64,000 nucleotides of DNA from Hysterium pulicare CBS 123377 (Eukaryota; Ascomycota; Dothideomycetes; Hysteriales; Hysteriaceae): the NCBI GenBank assembly GCA_000467715.1, contig AJFK01000083.1, positions 1 to 64,000 of the forward strand, in the 5' to 3' direction. The translations under genes were made by a program, and so were the position numbers. The notes beneath the pieces are model-generated. The model was given only the letters and a program-made list of their open reading frames with translations, searched no databases and was not told the DNA's origin. Below are positions 36,275 through 47,976 of the stretch, in pieces (within the stretch, counting starts at the first letter, position 1; each line of letters opens with the position of its first letter).

Positions 36275-39246
36275 ATGAGCTGGCAACCGCAGGAGGAGCC
36301 TTTAAGGCAGTTGGCTCAATGTCTTAAAGACTCGCTGAGTGGACACGATAAGAACGCGCAAAAGAATGCGGAAATGGTCAGTCAAGGCTTGTTTCATGCC
36401 TTTCATGCTTGGTACCTCTCACAACGTCCGAGTGCTGACTCGTTTGGGAATCTAGATGCTCAAGCAGGCCAAAACATCACCTGATATCGACAACTATCTG
36501 GCCTTCCTCTTTTCAAATAGCCAGCCTCCACCAATAGTGAACATGGGAGTGGAAAACTACCACGCAGCAAGAAGTGCGGCTGCGATAATGCTCAAGAACG
36601 ACATCAAAACCTCGTACAAACAAATACCGGACTCTACGAAGTCTTATATTCGGTCGACCATTTTGGTCGGACTCCAGGATCAAAATTCACAGATCCGGAA
36701 CTATGCAGGAAATGTCATCACTGAGGTTGTGCGACAAGGGGGGATCATGGGTTGGCCGCAAGTTCTTTCCGAGTTGATCTCATTGGTCAGCAATGCGGGT
36801 GGAACTGTGTCACTACAGACTCAAGAAGGCGCCATGAGCGCCCTGATGAAGATTTGCGAAGACAATAAGCGTCAACTTGATAGAGAATATCAAGGACAAC
36901 GGCCCCTAAACTTCATTTTCCCTAAGCTCTTGGAGTTCACCGCCAGCCCAAATGCGAAAGTCAGGGCCAATGCGCTTGCGAGCATCAATCTCTTCATTCC
37001 CGACAAGCCAGCTGCTGTCCTATCCAACCTGGATGCCCTGCTACAACAATTATTTCAGCTTGCCAGCGATTCAAACGACGAGGTCCGGAAGCATGTTTGC
37101 CGATCCTTCGTACATATTGCCGACGTCGCCCCTGAAAAGATTGTCCCCCATATGGCTGGGCTAGTCGACTATATGGTGACCCAGCAGCGAAATGTTGAAA
37201 ATGCGGAGTTGGCCTTAGATGCGGCGGAATTTTGGTTGTGTGTGGGGGAAGACGAGAATCTACGAAGCTGTCTTGGACCTTATCTTGATAAGATCGTTCC
37301 GGTGTTGCTGGAAAGTATGGTTTACAGTGAGGACGACATCCTTCGACTAGAAGGCGGAGGCGAAGACGCCGATTTAGACGACAGGGAAGAAGATATCAGA
37401 CCCACATTTGCAACAGCCAGAGCGGCTCGTCTCACCGGTACAAACGGGGAGTCAGGAGCCTCGAACCCGAATGGATCCGCGGATTCTTCAGCAGAGGTCA
37501 ACTTCGACGATGACGAACTTAGCGAAGGGGAACTGGAAGATTACGACGATGATTCCCTCGCAGACCCCGAGGAGACATGGAATTTGCGGAAATGCTCGGC
37601 TGCCGCACTTGACGTTCTTGCCTCTGTCTTTCACGAACCAGTCTTCGCTGTTACACTTCCATATCTGACGGACAATCTCAGTCACGCAGAATGGCCAAAT
37701 CGTGAGGCAGCAGTGCTCGCGCTTGGAGCAATTGCTGATGGATGCATGGGCGTCGTGGAACCGCACCTGCCCGTTCTTACTCAATATCTTGTATCACTTC
37801 TTCAGGACCCAGAGCCAGTTGTCCGTCAAATCACTTGCTGGTCGCTCGGCCGTTACTCAGGGTGGGCTTCTCGTCTTGATCAGACTGGAAAGCAGCAACA
37901 CTTTGAACCAATGATGGATGGAATCCTCAAACGCATGCTCGATAACAACAAGCGCGTCCAAGAAGCTGCTGCATCTGCATTCGCCAATCTCGAAGAGAAA
38001 GCGAATGTGCAGTTACGAGACTATTGCGCTGTGATAGTGCGTCAATTTGTCGAATGTTTTGCCAAATATAAGGACCGAAACATGTTCATACTTTACGATT
38101 GTGTTCAAACCCTCGCGGAACATGTTGGACCAGCACTTGCCAAACCAGAACTCGTCAGTACACTTATGCCGGCACTCACTCAACGTTGGGACAGGGTGTC
38201 AGACCAATCTAGGGAGATGTTTCCTTTACTTGAATGCTTGTCCTACGTCGCAACCGCTCTTGGGACGGAATTTGCGCCCTTCTCAAACCCCATATTCACG
38301 AGATGTATCAACATCATTCACCAGAACCTGGAGGACTATTGGCTTGCGAGTACAAATCCCGCAATGGAACAGCCGGACAAGGATTTCCTTGTGACAAGTC
38401 TCGACCTGCTCAGCGCCATCATCCAAGCGCTGGATCCGGCAGCGAGCGCTGAGCTGGTGGCAACCTCTCAGCCAAATTTCTTTGACTTATTGGCATTTTG
38501 TATGAAAGATGCCAACAACGATGTGCGGCAGTCAGCATACGCGCTTCTCGGTGATTGTGCCATTTATGTTTTCCCACGGCTTCAACCTTGCCTTCCTCCA
38601 GTTCTGGAAATCTTAATCGCGCAATTAGACCTCAGCCAGGTGTTGAATGATGCAGACACTGGTTATTCAGTTATCAACAACGCATGTTGGTCCGTGGGTG
38701 AGATATCGATGCGGCAAGAGGAGGGCATGGGTCCCTATGTCGAGAGGTTATTGCAAAAGCTTGCTACCATTCTCTTCAATGATAAAGTGCCGGAATCACT
38801 GAATGAGAACGCAGCAATTGCTCTAGGACGCCTGGGAATAGGTTGTTCGCAAGTGCTCGCCCCACATCTGGCTACATTCGCTCCTCCATTTATCCGCGCC
38901 ATCAGAAACGTTGGTTGGACGGACGAAAAGGGCCACGCGCTCAGAGGGTTCATGAAAATCATCCTTGCGAACCCGCCAGCGATGGAGCAATGTCTTCTGG
39001 ATTTTTTCTTGGAGATGGCCGGCGTTGATCCTAACTTTATCGAAGCACCCGCCGGGGATGGGAAACCACTGGTTGAGACATTTAGACAGGTCAGTATACA
39101 TAGAGCAACTATCATCGAAGGATAAATACTGAGTATTGAAATAGGTCATTGTCCAGTACAAAGGAATGATTCCCGAATTTGATGCATTCCTGCATCATTT
39201 ACCCCCCGATAAGGAGCAGAATTTCCGACGAATATACAGCCCGTGA
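36275..39246 (+). CDS. KAP104: Transportin / importin beta-2, karyopherin Kap104
   Basis: Three exons, 36275-36376, 36456-39089 and 39145-39246, 945 aa. Intron 1 (79 nt) and intron 2 (55 nt) start with GTCAGT and end in TAG, both in phase 0. The protein is a HEAT-repeat solenoid of the usual length for Kap104/transportin, which carries PY-NLS cargo such as hnRNP-type RNA-binding proteins through nuclear pores and releases them on Ran-GTP. Diagnostic parts are MLKQAKTSPDIDNYLAFLF near the N terminus, the acidic loop around residues 380-405 (FDDDELSEGELEDYDDDS) needed for cargo release, CWSLGRYSGWA, and the C-terminal VIVQYKGMIPEFDAFLHHLP encoded by the last exon. Without the last splice the frame would end in a short unrelated tail. 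An essential housekeeping role is likely. Confidence 0.95.
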
Positions 39247-42200
39247 ACGTCATTTTCTTTACCTCACTTGGAGCAACTGGCGTCGTTTACACGGGAGAGA
39301 CGGAATGATGCTATGAACGCATGACTAAAGGACTCATGCTAGTGGGAACGTTCAAGGGTCTTCAGCATAATGGTGGTAGGGTAGGTCTTGGCATTTATAG
39401 ACATTTCCAGCGCTTCTTACATCCAGCCCGGCCGATATGGTTTTACACTAGATTGGCCGTTTCCGAGCTTGGAATACCTTGCAAGCGGTTATTTTGACAC
39501 ATTTCTGGGCGTTTAATGTTGTTCACCCATATACATAGCAGTAGGTAGCCATCTATCAATGGGATCGGGAATGACCTCCCACCCATTCTCCCATTCATTC
39601 CCGCGTATTCTCACCTTCGCATACATTGACGTTTTAGGTCACCGTGAAGCACGTAGCCAAGTCTCCGCAGGATGTCTCGACAGCGTTTGCGGTCCCCTCC
39701 TTCGGCTTCCCGATGACTGTCTTTGTAGCTATTGGTGACTTGGATTCCTCGGCTTCGTTCCAGACCACGAGGCAGACATGGGCATCCGGCTATAAATACC
39801 ACAACAATGTGCCCACTAACCTGGTATCTCCAGTCAGCCGGGCCGGGATAAGTTGAACGTGGTCGTGGGGTTGGTGGAAACGCGGCCAAGTGCAGCCAGC
39901 TATTGAGTAATAATGGTGATGATGATGATCACCCTAGCTCCACATCAAGTTCTCAACCTCGCAATCTGCCTCGTTTCAAGGAGCGGTTGCCAAGCAACGT
40001 TTTCCCGATAAACCGGCGAGCCTCTATCTTCCTTCAGCAGCTGGGAAGCATGGGGAGGTTGGAGATCCTCGAAGAACCCCTGTGGCCCGTGACAAACAAG
40101 CGTATCGCTTGAAAATGCTCCATTGGCCATAGGAGGACCACCATCGCGGGACAAAATGACTGACAGGCGTCACAGTGGAGAGAAACAAACGGGCTGCTTT
40201 CTCCATTGCATGTGGCTTGCAGCAGGAAGACATTAACGTTAGCATGCGAACGTTAATTCTCAGGAGTTGCTTGCCGGCTTGGCTGGTGCGGCGAGTAAGC
40301 AAGGCCAGATCCGGGCAATAATATGGGGTGGGAGACGGCAAGGCTCTTAAAGCCTTTTCTGCATTCACCAGTGACCAGTGACTGCCACCCCTGCCATCCC
40401 CAGGTCACGCCTCCAAATGCAAACTGAGCCGGCAACCTCGAGTTTAAGAGTTTATATCCAAAAATAGGCGCTATTGCTCACCTCCACGCCGGTCACACCT
40501 GTCCCTACGTGGCACCCATAACTAGCTGAACGACCTGCTACATATCTTCTTTCGAATTTGGCCTGCACCTGCTTGCTTGCGCGCTCTTCGTCGCCGCCGT
40601 CTATTTGATTGCGCTGATCGTGACCCACGCCCAAAACGGCTCTATGTGACGACGCGAGCTGTCTCTTTGGGCCCGCGCGCTCTGGGTAAAAGCATCAATA
40701 TTCCCCCACCCGCCCTGTTGCAGCATTCCTGTCTCTGCGACTATTGCAAATACTGTTGCAGGTGAAATTGCATTTGGGTCAGATACAGATGGGGTAAATT
40801 AGCGAACTGGAGGAGCGGCGGACTGGCCATGGCCGCATCCCCCTGGGCCATCCTCGAAGTGTGACACTTACTGGCAACACTAATATGTGCTAGCGCTCCT
40901 CAAGCTTTGGCAGGTCTCGGACCGCCGTCCGCTGTAAGGCTGAGATATGACGTTGCTTGTTCCTGCTGCTGGGTGAGAGTTGATGGGTGACACGAAGTAC
41001 GGAGCGGAGGAGTGAAAGAACAAAACAATAATCACAAACCGGCCAATGGCAAAATCATGCTGGCCGAGGCATGAGGGCCAGATTTGAAGGCAAGGTGGCA
41101 TTAAAGCGGACCAAGAGGATGAACGGGCCTCTCTCGTCTGGTGACTGAGAGAAATGGGCGCTGCGGTGACACTATTAATAGCAGCAAAACAGATATTGAA
41201 CCCCGGTCCGCCAGTGTTTAGCGATCTCTTGTGCCTCGCATCAGCATCTGCCACTGCAACCATGCTGCGATTGATTTGCCCACAACACTCCATAATTGCA
41301 GTATTGCTAGAGGCTCCAGTCACGGCGCGGGCTTCCAGAGAGAAGCATGTTGCGTTGCTTTTCGGCGTGCCATCCAGCTCGGCGAAGTGCGCCCAGAGTT
41401 GGCCTGGCGGCTGACTCTGTCTTATTGATCGAGGGACCACTCCGACCGCTGGCGATGGTAAAGCAACCGGCCATCGGGTCGGGTTACCAGCCTGACCGCC
41501 GTCCACGCCCGCGCTGCCATCTAACTCTAGGTAGCTCAGCATGCGCGAAGGCTCAGGGCGGGCTCGGAAGTCAGCGAATGTGGCGGCGTACCATGCACGC
41601 CAAGCACTGCAAGCCCAAACGTCTCGACATGCCCAAAGCAGGTAAAGAAGGCTGGTGGAGACGAGCAGAGGCCCGCGGGCCGTGGAGGAGCAAAGGAAGC
41701 AATTCGTGATGGGGCCGGTGTTGAGAGGCGCCGCGAGCTGGCGAGAGACCAGGAACGACAACGCTCAATAATTCCATGAGACACCTTGCTCGCAGGGGAG
41801 CGCGGGAGACAGGTCCAAACGGCCAAATGCTGCAGCCTGGGCGAGTTGTCGAAACAGAGGGCCCACGGCCCTGGTAAAGAGCTTGATCTCGCACGGGAGT
41901 TACACGGGGGCTATGTCATACGAGCCTTGGAGCCATATGGCCATGCTTGAAGCACTCCTGATGTGCTCAAGCTCCCGTCGACCTTCTCCACGACCCTGCT
42001 AGCCACCTTCTAGCCGTAGCTGGCACACTAGGGTGCTATTTGTAGCATTCCGCTGGTGCAGGCCTACCCTGACTATTGCCCGCAAGTCACTCACCTTCTT
42101 AACACACCAAAAGCCTTACCTAGTCTCCGGACCGTCTCGACACTCTTTAAACTCACAGCCTCGTCCATTGTGCATACCACTGCAGGGGACGTTCCATACA

Positions 42201-42583
42201 CTCGCTTTGCTCCCGCCTGTCACACTCGTTCTGCCGTTGTTCTATGACTCCCGGAGGGTTCACAGCATCTAATATCAAGTCAGCCCTACAATCCGCCGCT
42301 GAACCCAAACCTGCGCTATAAAACATCATACCTTCACTTGGACTCGACTTCTTGCCGCTTTGGTCATCGTCTCTCGCGCCTAAAGTTCCGCCTGTTATCA
42401 ACTTCCCGCCAGATCTGCAAGCCCGCGCACATTCAACCACCCCGCCTCTCTATTTCTCTCCTTTTCATCTGGCTAGAGAAAGGAGGTGATTTCAAAAGCA
42501 CTCTCAGGTTTTTGTTTGTTACGCAGACCGTTTGTTACTCTCCAGCTTTTCACCCACTCTAAGGGTTCATCCGTTTAACTCAA
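39247..42583. other. Gene-free, comparatively GC-rich region upstream of the zinc-cluster gene
   Basis: About 3.3 kb. A 293-codon minus-strand frame (41761-40880) starts at TTG, has no domain and is rich in Ser, Ala and Cys as a random GC-rich frame would be. A TATA-like element (CTATAAAA, about 42316) and pyrimidine-rich tracts at 42440-42475 suggest that the promoter of the regulator begins here. A long regulatory region is plausible for a transcription-factor gene. Confidence 0.4.
42316..42323 (+). promoter_or_regulatory. TATA-like element upstream of the zinc-cluster regulator
   Basis: CTATAAAA lies about 260 bp before the start codon and is followed by CT-rich tracts common at fungal transcription starts. 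The role is inferred from sequence and position only. Confidence 0.35.
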
Positions 42584-44477
42584 ATGGCTGGACCTGGAGG
42601 TGGACCTTCCCGGCGCAGCCATACCAAGTCCCGAAAGGGATGCAAGACTTGTAAAAAGCGACATATTCGATGCGATGAAACCTTTCCGCAATGGTAAGTA
42701 GAACTGAAATCCAATGGGCAATCTAAGCCATGGTCGTCTGTGCTGACTCTAGGGATAGTCGCAATTGCACGAAGCATCAGGTTCGCTGTGACTATATGGA
42801 CAACCCAAATGCAAACGCTCCAGACAGTCCAAAGTCTTCTCAACAACCTAATCTTCTATGGACGCCTGAGATTGAGGCCACTATTGAGCTTTGGCGACAA
42901 ACGGGTGACTTCCCTTTCCCCGAGTTAAGGGTGGCTCCCCAGCCTGAATGGCGGGCCTTTTCTAAAACAGACCTTCGTTTGATTCACCATTTGTCCTCCA
43001 TCTCAAACGAGATGTTCAGGAATAGGACGTCCAAATTAACACTTTGGACTGACCTTATGCCCAAGTAAGCATTTTCGAGTTGCCGACCATCGACTCGTAT
43101 TCGGCTGTCGTGAGCTTGTCTGACACATTTAGATTTCTAACAATCGCCGCATCACACTATTTTGTGATGCACTCTCTTCTCGCATTCTCGGCCTCCCATC
43201 TTGCTTGGATCTCGCAGTCCAGTGAGACAAGGAATCTCGCTTTTCACCATGGAGGCGTCGCGCTGAAAGGCTTGCACGAGGGCATTGCCAATTTCTCCAA
43301 AGCTAACTCCGACGCCGTTCTTGCATCATCGCTGCTGCTAGCGTGGCAAGCAACAGATTGGTACGTCTCGCTCCCGCTGTCCAATGTTTCTGAGTGAGGA
43401 AAAAGCTGACCAACCACCCATCAGGCGAGGATGGGCTTCTCTTGTAACAGGGACAAAGACAGTAAGGCATACCTCTATCTTCTCTACCTCCAGAATCTAT
43501 TGACACCGTCGTAGGTCATCAATGCTATGCAGCACTGGCGACACGAGTCACTGTTTGCCGACTATATTACTGAACATGGCGCATCACCTAACCAGAACTT
43601 CATGGACCCAATTGGCTCTTCTGTCACCCAAGAGGCCCGACGAGAGCATCTAGGCACGATTCAGCTCGTCCACAGCTCATTGCAACGACTCCAGCCTTAT
43701 TTGACTCGCTACGAACAAGAGAGCAAATGGGTCGACCAGCTGAGAGGGTACGTAGAACGCTTGAGGACATCGACTACTCCACAGACCGCCGAGGAACAGT
43801 TCAGCCAGCTGTACGCTCTACGTAAATGGTTATTCTGGGTCCCAATATCGCTTCTGGCTGCTAGACGAGGAGATGTGACCGTGCTTCTGGTCTTGGCCCA
43901 TTTCTATGCGACAGCACTGGCTCTGGAACCGATGTTTCCCGACATAGGACCTGCCTTTTGCGGTGACCTAGCTCTTCGACCCCTGGAAGAGATCATTCAA
44001 ATTGTCGGAACACTTCAGTCCACACAGAGTTATAGTCAGCCCACACAAGCGGCAGTCCTCATGATGGACTTCCCTCGAGACACGGCAACTTCTTATCAGT
44101 CAAGAAGAGAATGGGCCAGACAGAGAGCTAGAGAGATGGAGTCTGTTCAACAAAATTCCTACGGACTGGAGACGATCAACCTGGACATTGAGAACCAGAT
44201 TGCGCAGTACAGCTATGGACAGAGCCTGAGTCCAGCGTTTGCTCCATCTCCTCTGAGCTTTGTACCACCTGTGATTGGTTCTGGACAGACATCTCCCTAC
44301 CTTGAGGTACCGCGATCGGCAGTGGATGGATTCAGCGGTGGGAGTAGCTACGCATCTCCATTGGCATCACCTGCAGCTCCACCCATTCCGTACGCGCAGG
44401 AGGAGCATGTTTTCAGTTTTGGTATGCCAATGGGGTATTCCAGCGGGTTCGTGGCCTCTCCTACCGTCTGGACATGA
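42584..44477 (+). CDS. Zn(II)2Cys6 transcription regulator (Upc2-like sterol-regulator type)
   Basis: Five exons, 42584-42693, 42759-43064, 43133-43360, 43425-43461 and 43515-44477, 547 aa, all in phase. The N-terminal zinc cluster reads GCKTCKKRHIRCDE, then FPQC-RNCTKHQVRCDYM across intron 1, giving the six cysteines only if the acceptor at 42758 is used. The segment LLWTPEIEATIELWRQTGDF and LRLIHHLSSISNEM, followed by a helical part (SLLAFSASHLAWIS, SSLLLAWQATDW), resemble regulators related to yeast Upc2/Ecm22, which control sterol genes. The target genes cannot be told from this window. Exon 4 is only 37 nt. The C terminus is Ser/Pro/Gly-rich and may be an activation region. An AG six bases before the used acceptor offers an alternative isoform. 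Confidence 0.9.
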
Positions 44478-45789
44478 GAAAAGAGGCTGAACGATCGTTT
44501 GTCCAGGGAAGACCGCAGACCGCGGCCATCACCCATCAGCCCTAGCGACAAGGGCAAGGGCCGCCATCCTGGCATATAGTACGACATGTCGAAAATACCA
44601 ACATAAACACCACAGGGCTTAGGTAGATGGGACTATCACCTCATCTCGCCTCAGTTACACCAAGCCCACGATTACTGATGCGATCATCTTGTTTCCAACA
44701 CCACCACCGCCACTCTCACGACTTCACGACGCGCGTTGCATCAGCCCGACGGTTTCCTTTCACACCCTTCGCTTATCTCCTTTTCATTACTCTGATATTA
44801 TTTTGGGCACGGAGTTCACTTTGGTTGCATGCGCCACTCTGGTTTATTGATTATTAGCCGGGTAGTATAATGTCGGTGACGAACTCAGGTTACGCACGGA
44901 GGCGATTTTGGAGGATCACACACAAGAGCTGCATGGGAGCATTTGTCATTGCATTTTTCGGCGCTGGGGGCTTTGTAGCGTTACACCGGATGATGTATTG
45001 CAGCAGATGTGGATAGAAGAAATGGCTGAAATACCATTTGACGATGTACAGACAAGGTGGCGTTCGCAGCATTGGCAATAATAAGACGCAGGAGCTACTG
45101 GTTTAGATTGACGATGGAGCCGCACTACTGTGCCGAGTAGCTGAACCTAAGAAGGAAGATGCACACGACAGACTCATGATGCTGCCCTGCCCTGAGCTCG
45201 CGCATGACGCATGAAGCATGAATTCACTGCGCACAGATGGTGAGAAGGGCGATATTGCTCTCAGCTACAAGGAATACGGCTGTGCTCACGTGGGGGGCGA
45301 TCGCATCGGCTTCCTCGACCGTAGTAGCGTGAGGCAGAATTTAGAAATGGCTTCGTTAAAAAAGGTGCCACATCTGCCACATCGATCTGAGAACGCAAGC
45401 GTGGTCGAGCTGAGCGGCCCATCCGACTGCAACGCTGTCAGATGGCCGAATGCCATTCCGGCAACCGTAGCCAGCTCACTTCACCGGCTCTGGATCTGTG
45501 TTGCGACGGGCAAAGCCAAGAGCGAAAACTCTGTGAGCTGGTCTGTCTCTCGCTGCAACCTGCCGAAAGCTCGCTCGGGTGCGGCTGGCATTCAGTGCAA
45601 GATAATTCCTCGGCTGGGCCCGTGCGCGGTCTCTCCACGATCCCTCCAGCCAACCGGACCGACTTTTTCGCCGAGCCGGTGTGGCCTGTCCAGGTTCGGT
45701 TGTGGGGCCCACGTCCAATGCTGAAGCTTCAAACACAGCTTATTCAGATCACACTGCAAACCACCACGGCATCTCTAAGCACTCGCACC
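44478..45789. other. Intergenic region, no gene seen
   Basis: About 1.3 kb between two genes on the same strand. Frames at 45218-45858 overlap the next gene's 5' side and look random. It should contain the 3' end of the regulator and the promoter of the ubiquitin hydrolase. Confidence 0.4.
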
Positions 45790-46971
45790 ATGTCAGGAGG
45801 CTGGAATACCATTGAATCAGATGCGGTTTGTGCGCCACCTCGCTCCTATTGCTCCTAATTTCGATTTGAACCTCGTTGCTTTTTTATCGTTGCGTCCATG
45901 CGGCTTTGCATGACGTCGGGACTGACATTCACTACCTAGGGCGTCTTCACCTACCTTTTGGAGAATCTGGGTGTCAAGAATGTACAGTTCGAAGAGCTGA
46001 TATCGCTCGAGCCCGATGAGCTCCGACAATTAGGAAAACTGTATGGCGTGATCTTTCTGTTCAAATATCCGACTGGCGAGACCCGGTCGGATACACCCAA
46101 GGACGGTAGCTACGATTATGACGCAGCAGAAAATCTGTTCTTCGCGGCACAAACCATCCAAAATGCGTGCGGAACACAAGCTTTGCTGTCGGTGTTACTA
46201 AACAAAGATGGAGAGGTAGAGATTGGAAAGGACCTTAGAGAGTTCAAAGACTTCACTTCTGCGTTCCCTTCAGATGTGAGCGTCATCCCTCTTATTTCGA
46301 TCTACATATGCACACCGAGACTAACCACAGAGCCTCCCACAGCTTCGCGGTGATGCCCTCTCAAATTCAGACCTCATCCGGGATGTACACAACTCATTCG
46401 CGAGATCCTCGCCTTTCATAGATGAGACACAACGAGCCGCCACAGAAGACGACGATGTCTACCACTTCATAGCGTAAGCACTCAAAGACCGTCCCGTGCC
46501 CTGAGTATATCTAACATCCCGGAAAGCTACACATCCTTAAACAACACCCTCTACGAACTCGACGGTCTTCAACCCGCCCCGATATCCCATGGCTCTTGCT
46601 CAGTACCCGAATTTCCCGATAAAGTCATCCCCGTTCTGCAACGGCGCATTGGCCGGTACCCAGCTACAGAAATCCGCTTTAACCTTCTGGCCATGGTACA
46701 GGACCTCCGCATCCGTGCCCAAGAAATCGGCGATACCGAATGGCTACATCGAGAAGAACAAAAGAGGACTGCATGGCAGTGGGAGAATGCGCTACGACGG
46801 CATAATTTCGTTGGTTTCGTAGGCGAATTGCTGAAAGGCGTGACGAAGTCGAAACTGGCAACCGGAGATGGAGCATATGACAAGTGGGTCGAAGATGCTA
46901 AAGCAAAGACCAAGAGCCGAATCGAAGAGAGATCGAAGAAGGGAGCTGCGGTCGATGAGATGGATGTCTAG
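45790..46971 (+). CDS. Ubiquitin C-terminal hydrolase, Uch37/UCHL5 type (peptidase C12)
   Basis: Four exons, 45790-45825, 45940-46275, 46343-46473 and 46527-46971, 315 aa; the introns are 114, 67 and 53 nt, all GT-AG and in phase. The N terminus [20 protein letters not shown] is the usual UCHL5 start. Catalytic residues are Q83, C89 ([11 protein letters not shown]), H165 (DDVYHFIAY) and D180 (LYELDG). After the catalytic domain there is a helical extension ([20 protein letters not shown] and a region with [12 protein letters not shown]) as in Uch37, which in animals and fission yeast binds the proteasome through Rpn13 and trims ubiquitin chains. The C-terminal basic [10 protein letters not shown] resembles the docking tail. 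Unlike the smaller C12 enzyme at 9.4 kb, the acid residue is the standard Asp. Confidence 0.93.
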
Positions 46972-47976
46972 CGTAATGTGTAGCTAATCGCGGGGGAGGC
47001 TGCTTCGAGAAGTGGTTCCAGATTTGCACCAGGAGGCGAACCATCTCCGACGCGACGGAGGTGAAATGTCACTGTACCATAGCTATTACCAGGGCCGAGG
47101 TTTTGGAACTTGTATCATTACACTAGAATCGGTCCAGGTGTATGCGAGACAGCAACTTTATCTTGCTTAAGCTCCACAATGTATCGCAGCGGTCCACAAT
47201 GCGGAAAAACTAATTTTAAAACTTAGGCTGGGAAGCTATCACATGTCAGACAATATGCCATCAAGGAACAAAGACAACGGATTCCATCATTACTCTCAAT
47301 TACAATAATTCAAGTTCGCTAACTACAAGGTATCTTGCTTAACCCAATCCGACGTGAAAGAATGCGTTCAAAAGGAATCATTGCTCAACGAGAACGCTCA
47401 TTCTTCATGCTCGACAGTCATAAACAAACCCAATCGACCGCTCAACTGACTCGACAGAACGAAGCCATTACCAAATCAATAGAAAAAGAAGGAAAAGAAG
47501 GAAAGAGGCTGAATGTACTCCGCATCGGGACTATACATCCGAAAGCTATCCCTTCGGGGCCGAACGATCGAGTGAGTGCGTGCCCCATTCTTGTTACTCA
47601 ACGCCTTCCGCTTTCAAACACACGATACATGCATTGGTACACTCAAGCAACCGAAGCTCGGCCGTATCTAGTGTAAGGTAGCTTTTCCAAGCGCGAGAGT
47701 TTATCGTTTACCCTTTCGAGTAAGCAACCCCATTCAACTAAACTATTAGCTCAAGGTCTTAGCTTAGCAACCAATTTTTCCCGCTCTAATTTTCAAGAGT
47801 TTGCCCTCCAAGCTGTTTTGTTTCGTTAGCTCGTTTGCTTGCTTGCTCCATGCATCTGCCTGCATAAGCACCTCGCTCTAGCGTCCTTCTAGCGTCCGTT
47901 CGTAGCCGGAGGGATCATTTGTGCAACCCGGACCCCTGACCTTGACCCTGACCACGGTTCACCACGAACCCTGAAC
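46972..47976. other. Convergent intergenic region, no gene seen
   Basis: About 1 kb between converging genes. The frame at 47335-47676 begins at TTG and lacks any domain. It probably holds two 3' untranslated regions. Confidence 0.4.

Noticed and set aside
40880-41761. 293-codon minus-strand open frame
   Set aside because: Starts at TTG, has no recognisable domain or splice context, and its composition is that expected of random GC-rich sequence.
47335-47676. 113-codon frame between the UCH and coiled-coil genes
   Set aside because: TTG start, basic random-like composition, located where two 3' ends converge.
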